From NCBI GenBank assembly GCA_964525815.1, contig CAZGJQ010000038.1, forward strand, positions 1-17,567: a DNA stretch of 17,567 nt, written 5' to 3'. Positions 14,667 through 17,567 of this stretch are shown here, one piece after another. The position numbers and the translations under genes are program-made. Under the pieces are notes generated by a model. That model was given only the letters and a program-made list of their open reading frames with translations, was not told the DNA's origin and did no database searches. The first letter of the stretch is position 1, and each line of letters begins with the position of its first letter. The DNA is from UBA1049 sp964525815. Lineage in GTDB: Bacteria > Bacillota > Clostridia > Oscillospirales > CAG-382.

Positions 14667-15085
14667 GTATTATTTTGCTTTGAAGAGTCAAGATATGACT
14701 GAAGAATTATTTGAGCGGACAATGTGTCTATAATGTCTTTTCGCTTTCTGCTTTTATAATCGGTTATATTAAGGTATTGATATGCCTGCGCCGTGGACAG
14801 CCGCTCATCCATAAACTCCACAGGCAGCCCCGTTTTTTCCTCCACCGCAACCGCAAAACGGCGGGTACGCTCCGCACGGTAGGAATGGGAGCCGTCCATA
14901 TTTTTTGGCATTCCGATTATGATTTTTTCTCCCCCGAGCTCCCTAATGCGGGCAGAAACCTTCTCCGCTGCATCCTTCAAGCCGTTTACCTTTACGGTTC
15001 CCTGTGCTATTGCTATGGTCTCATTTATATCCGAGGAAGCGATACCGATTCTCGCATCGCCGAAATCTATTCCTATCAGTCTCAT
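14663..15085 (-). CDS. ruvX: Holliday junction resolvase-like YqgF/RuvX
   Basis: RNase H-fold nuclease of the YqgF family, implicated in 16S rRNA 5' processing or Holliday junction resolution. Signatures are RLIGIDFGDARIGIASSD at the N-terminus (first catalytic Asp), GGEKIIIGMPKNMDGS in the middle, EFMDERLSTAQAY (second acidic group) and a late Asp in KDIIDTLSAQIILQSYL. The start at 15085 gives 140 residues, the usual length, with GGGAGAA about 7 bases before. An in-frame ATG at 15100 sits at the predicted transcription start and is unlikely to be used. The gene is followed by tRNA-Pro(CGG), and read-through would end at the terminator at 14488-14525. Confidence 0.93.
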   Translation of the reverse strand: MRLIGIDFGDARIGIASSDINETIAIAQGTVKVNGLKDAAEKVSARIRELGGEKIIIGMPKNMDGSHSYRAERTRRFAVAVEEKTGLPVEFMDERLSTAQAYQYLNITDYKSRKRKDIIDTLSAQIILQSYLDSSKQNNT

Positions 15086-15106
15086 TTTCATTTCTCCCAT
15101 TATTCA

Positions 15107-15135
15107 ATAATACAATTATCGGTTATTTTTGTCAA
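15107..15135 (-). promoter_or_regulatory. SigA-type promoter of ruvX
   Basis: Minus strand: TTGACA (15135-15130), a 17-base spacer, TATTAT (15112-15107). The start is predicted near 15100, leaving about 15 bases before the ATG at 15085. This supports the shorter protein. Confidence 0.7.
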
Positions 15136-15145
15136 TTAATTCGGG

Positions 15146-15175
15146 TGAATATTTTATTTTTTTCGGCAAATAATA
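15146..15175 (+). promoter_or_regulatory. Possible forespore-type (SigG/SigF-like) promoter of the small gene
   Basis: TGAATA (15146-15151), 17 bases, then AATAATA (15169-15175). This differs at one position from the SigG -10 consensus CATAATA, and the -35 matches the TGAATA-like consensus. A weaker vegetative alternative is TTGTCA (15129-15134), 17 bases, TTTTAT (15152-15157). AT-rich DNA produces such matches by chance, so confidence is low. Confidence 0.3.
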
Positions 15176-15180
15176 ATACC

Positions 15181-15198
15181 GACCAAGCAAGATTGGTC
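15181..15198 (+). promoter_or_regulatory. Leader hairpin just before the ribosome site
   Basis: GACCAA, a six-base loop, TTGGTC: a perfect 6-bp hairpin ending 2 bases before the AAAAGGAAG ribosome site of the small gene. If the promoter at 15146-15175 is used, this hairpin would form the extreme 5' end of the mRNA, where it could stabilise the message or gate translation. Confidence 0.5.
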
Positions 15199-15215
15199 AA
15201 AAGGAAGTGCTTTTT

Positions 15216-15446
15216 ATGGGTAGGAGACGCAGAAGGTTTAAGTTTTCGAATGGATTGAACGGTGTGGACAGGTTTTACTACCCTTATCGCTTTACGCCAC
15301 CCGAACTCGATGGAAGTAGGTATCTGAATATCTCTCCTGAAATATCAGGGCAAGATTTTTCAAGCGATACAGACCCAAACGGAAGTTATACAGGTGTGCC
15401 GAAGGATGATAGTGAAGTCCCCGTTCAGGATGCAGATGACCTGTAA
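15216..15446 (+). CDS. Small orphan protein, Arg-rich head and Asp-rich tail
   Basis: I do not recognise this family. 76 residues starting MGRRRRRFKFSNG, with five consecutive arginines at 3-7. A middle part has aromatic DRFYYPYRFTPPELDG (18-33), followed by a Ser/Asp/Pro-rich, probably disordered acidic tail from about 45 to the C-terminus. No signal peptide, membrane span or cysteine is seen. ATG 15216 follows AAGGAAG by 8 bases; the GTG nine bases upstream overlaps that ribosome site. The split charge suggests nucleic-acid binding by the head, or a spore or coat component; both are guesses. It sits alone between divergent ruvX and convergent SGNH genes and is framed by RNA hairpins on both sides. 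The good ribosome site and the surrounding signals argue that it is a real gene. Confidence 0.65.
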   Translation: MGRRRRRFKFSNGLNGVDRFYYPYRFTPPELDGSRYLNISPEISGQDFSSDTDPNGSYTGVPKDDSEVPVQDADDL

Positions 15447-15455
15447 AAGCCAAAT

Positions 15456-15497
15456 GCTCTCTGGTGGAGCGAATAGAATTTACCCTCTGGTGGGGTA
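15456..15497 (+). other. Tandem hairpins with identical loop in the 3' region of the small gene
   Basis: First hairpin 15456-15470: GCTC, loop TCTGGTG, GAGC. Second hairpin 15481-15497: TACCC, loop TCTGGTG, GGGTA. The loops are identical, the stems differ but each is self-complementary, and both are followed after 4-5 bases by GAA. They start 10 bases after the stop codon and precede the terminator. I cannot assign them to a known RNA family. Confidence 0.6.
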
Positions 15498-15502
15498 AGA
15501 CG

Positions 15503-15533
15503 AAATCGGGGATGCATATGCATCCCTGATTTT
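15503..15533. terminator. Bidirectional terminator between the small gene and the SGNH gene
   Basis: A 13-bp stem with arms 15503-15515 and 15520-15532, containing GGGATGC/GCATCCC around the loop ATAT, with A and T residues on the outer sides. Its right arm reaches the SGNH stop codon at 15532-15534, so it serves both convergent genes. Confidence 0.75.
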
Positions 15534-16635
15534 AATGCTTTAGCGCTTTTTTTAAGACGGGCAGTATCGCCTTTGCCATCATAAACTGACCTAAATCGTT
15601 GGGATGAAGATTATCCACCGAATACAAGTCCCTCATTTCGGGCGGGAAGAACCCTTCACTGTCCACAAAATAGACCCTTTTGTCTCCTTTTTTTACGGCG
15701 GACTTGTATGTTGCCTTGACTATTGCTTTTCTTTCCTCGTCCTTTTCTGTGGGTGCGTCATAATAGGGATGAGTAACAATAATTACTGGTGTATCCGGTC
15801 GCCTTGTTCTAAACGCTTCAAAAAAGGGAGCATGTGTCTGCAACAAACTCTCCGCAGTCGGCGAATTGTAATCGTAATCCATAATAAAAGCGGACATCTC
15901 TCTGGTACCGAGGTATTCGGCAACCGAAAGCTCGCCCAAGGCGGAGCCGGAAAAGCCAAGGTTCAAGCAATCCGCATCCAAGGCACGGCAAAGGATATGT
16001 GCATACATATTACCCGGTCTGGATACGCATCCGCCCTGTGTTATGGAGGAGCCGTAGAATGCCACCGGATTTTTTACGGTTCGCTTTGCGGGCGGCGCAA
16101 CTCCTGCTCCTATCGGAAACCCAATAACCAGCTTTGATACCCCGGAATAAAGCGGGAGGTTAATAAGAACCTCCTTTGTTCCCAAGCCCAGTCCCAGCCC
16201 GCCCTCGTTATAACTCGGACTGTCGGCAAAGGTCTGCATCTGCGTTCCGACATAGCTGCGATTGGTGCCAGTACCCACATATGCGTCTATGCCGTAAACA
16301 CCTCTGTTGGTAAAATGATTCATGCCGGTTATGGGATTGCGCAGCCATATTTTAATAACAATGCGGTCAGAGTCGGTTATGAATCTCAGCTGCGCCCCGG
16401 AGGTACACTCAGCTAAAAAAGCATTTGTCTTGGAATAGGTCTCCTTTTTCGCAGCGTCCAGCCTGTAATACTCCCCTCCGTTGTTGTTAGGATGTATTAT
16501 CCCTCCGAGCGTGAATAAAGGACTTAACGCATTGATAAATACGGTTTCTCCATCATTTTCCTCAATAAAGTCCGCTTCCGAATTAATTACCGGAGTCATT
16601 AAGGTCTCTTGAGCATCTGTTTTTGTATATTCCAT
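15532..16635 (-). CDS. SGNH/GDSL-family esterase with GxDLY-type N-terminal domain
   Basis: Hydrolase of the SGNH superfamily, 367 residues. The N-terminal 170 residues form a beta-rich domain with RGVYGIDAYVG (111-121), matching the GxDLY-type domain that precedes GDSL_3 esterases. The catalytic domain starts at AFYGSSITQGG (192-202), with nucleophile Ser197. Gly230 lies in LGFSGSA, Asn257 in MDYDYN, and the Asp341-x-x-His344 dyad in DNLHPNDLGQ. Relatives are acyl or acetyl esterases, some acting on plant polysaccharides, but the substrate is not readable. No signal peptide is visible, so it is probably cytoplasmic unless the start is mis-set. ATG 16635 follows GAGAG by about 8 bases and lies 18 bases after the dockerin gene, so the two likely form an operon. 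Confidence 0.88.
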   Translation of the reverse strand: MEYTKTDAQETLMTPVINSEADFIEENDGETVFINALSPLFTLGGIIHPNNNGGEYYRLDAAKKETYSKTNAFLAECTSGAQLRFITDSDRIVIKIWLRNPITGMNHFTNRGVYGIDAYVGTGTNRSYVGTQMQTFADSPSYNEGGLGLGLGTKEVLINLPLYSGVSKLVIGFPIGAGVAPPAKRTVKNPVAFYGSSITQGGCVSRPGNMYAHILCRALDADCLNLGFSGSALGELSVAEYLGTREMSAFIMDYDYNSPTAESLLQTHAPFFEAFRTRRPDTPVIIVTHPYYDAPTEKDEERKAIVKATYKSAVKKGDKRVYFVDSEGFFPPEMRDLYSVDNLHPNDLGQFMMAKAILPVLKKALKH

Positions 16636-16653
16636 ATAGAATTCTCTCTGTTC

Positions 16654-17567
16654 TTATTGCTCGTATATATTATAGGTTCCGAGAAAATGCCTCTTAATAC
16701 GCAGAAAATCGCTTGATGATATAACCTTATCACCGTTTATATCGGCGGCGGCTTCCGCAGCACTATTCAGCACATAGGTTCCGAGGAAGGCACGCTTAAT
16801 CATTAAAAAATCGATTGAGGTTATCCTGCCGTCTCCGTTTATGTCTCCTAAAATGCTAATTGTGTACTCCTCAACAAGCTGCTGATTATAATTATATTCG
16901 ACAACGAAACCGGTTCCTACTATAGTGCCTCCGGACACGACATTACCGTCGGCGTTTCTTACCACAACCGTCTGCTCGAACATATTCATCAGCTCCTCCG
17001 CCGTCCTGTTCTCGGTTAAGCCCATGCAAAGGCCGTTCTCTTTGTCCAGAGCTATCGATGCTCCTTCCGTCGGAGTAAGCACGGGTACATCAGCCCGAAC
17101 ACCAATGAAGAACTCGGAGGCGAATACAAAATAACTGCTTCCGGTATCAAACACGGCCCTAATATATCTTGCCTTCTTCGCATCGGTATCGAGCACCGCA
17201 TCATAAATATTACCACTGTGCAGCACAGGGGATACCTCGCCGTATAGAGTATAGCTTACTCCGTCGCTTGAGCCATAGTACTTAACAGATGAAGGGAGCG
17301 CTATTGCGGCATCGAGATACAGGCTAAACTCCATACCGAACCGTGCTATTCCGGAATACTGTTTACCCAGGTCTACCGTTACGGTGTACAAATCATTTTC
17401 TGCATTCGAAATATGAAATGCGTGCCACTCTGTTCCGAACAAAGTGTTTCCATAAATACCGTCGGTAAGCTCATTGCCACTGATTTCCGCATAGCCGAGA
17501 GAGCTGTCGGTAAACGGAAGCGTCGCCGTATAAACCTTGTCCAGAGCGATGTTGTTGTATTGCCCCT
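16654..17567 (-). CDS. Dockerin protein with discoidin-like module (N-terminus outside window)
   Basis: Open to the right edge, so the N-terminal part is missing and a catalytic domain may lie there; 303 codons plus stop are seen. The visible part begins with an F5/8 type C/discoidin-like module: GNELTDGIYG near residue 37, VTVDLGKQYSGIARFGM, YYGSSDGVSYTLYG, KARYIRAVFDTG. A linker domain follows (GLTENRTAEELMNMF, then VVRNADGNVVSGGTIVGTG), of a type common before dockerins in Ruminococcaceae. The C-terminus is a type I dockerin with two calcium-binding repeats: GDINGDGRITSIDFLMIKR and ADINGDKVISSSDFLRIKR, each followed by FLGTY. Positions 10-11 of the loops are Ser-Ile and Ser-Ser. It is expected to be secreted and to dock to a cohesin on a scaffoldin. 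TTG 17442 is an internal leucine codon, not the start. Confidence 0.85.
   Translation of the reverse strand, partial: GQYNNIALDKVYTATLPFTDSSLGYAEISGNELTDGIYGNTLFGTEWHAFHISNAENDLYTVTVDLGKQYSGIARFGMEFSLYLDAAIALPSSVKYYGSSDGVSYTLYGEVSPVLHSGNIYDAVLDTDAKKARYIRAVFDTGSSYFVFASEFFIGVRADVPVLTPTEGASIALDKENGLCMGLTENRTAEELMNMFEQTVVVRNADGNVVSGGTIVGTGFVVEYNYNQQLVEEYTISILGDINGDGRITSIDFLMIKRAFLGTYVLNSAAEAAADINGDKVISSSDFLRIKRHFLGTYNIYEQ

Noticed and set aside
15456..15510. Possible self-cleaving ribozyme (hammerhead-like) around CTGGTGG ... CGAAAT
   Set aside because: The hammerhead core needs CTGATGA; CTGGTGG does not match, and no third stem is formed.

Overview
The window reads as a chromosomal segment of an anaerobic, spore-forming, low-to-mid G+C Firmicute, most likely a clostridial gut bacterium of the Ruminococcaceae/Oscillospirales type. 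The grounds are sporulation genes (gpr, spoIIP), strong AAGGAGG-type ribosome binding sites, a type I dockerin, a murB-whiA-dnaE gene order, and tRNA genes that all encode their CCA ends. The lineage is inferred from gene content, not from any search. There is no phage, IS element, CRISPR array or obvious island.

Layout. (1) 1-1061, minus: the N-terminal part of a secreted protein with two near-identical ~176-178-residue discoidin-like repeats, cut by the left edge. (2) 1300-11163, plus: murB, a short whiA, dnaE, a bifunctional class A penicillin-binding protein, a split ThrE/YjjP-YjjB-type transporter pair, and a xylose-isomerase-like TIM-barrel protein. The last three are tightly packed, and an intrinsic terminator for the run lies inside the 3' end of the convergent spoIIP gene. 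(3) 11167-13291, minus: gpr followed by spoIIP, diverging from rpsT, as in many sporulating Firmicutes. (4) 13441-14279, plus: rpsT, then tRNA-Gly(TCC), tRNA-Arg(TCT), tRNA-His(GTG), a terminator, tRNA-Pro(TGG) and its terminator. (5) 14488-15085, minus: ruvX and tRNA-Pro(CGG), with a shared terminator. (6) 15146-15534, plus: a 76-residue orphan protein with an Arg-rich head and Asp-rich tail, flanked by RNA hairpins, including two tandem 3' hairpins with the same loop but different compensated stems. (7) 15532-17567, minus: a dockerin protein with a discoidin-like module (cut by the right edge) followed by an SGNH esterase.

How the genes work together. murB (UDP-MurNAc synthesis) and the class A PBP (polymerisation and cross-linking) serve wall growth. 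whiA is a wall/division-linked DNA-binding protein and dnaE is replicative. gpr and spoIIP serve germination and engulfment. The two flanking loci encode extracellular proteins of the kind used for polysaccharide binding and degradation. The least explained unit is the small gene at 15216-15446 with its structured transcript ends. The next most notable items are the WhiA that lacks the first half of its homing-endonuclease-like domain, and the absence of rapZ and yvcK from the murB-whiA locus.
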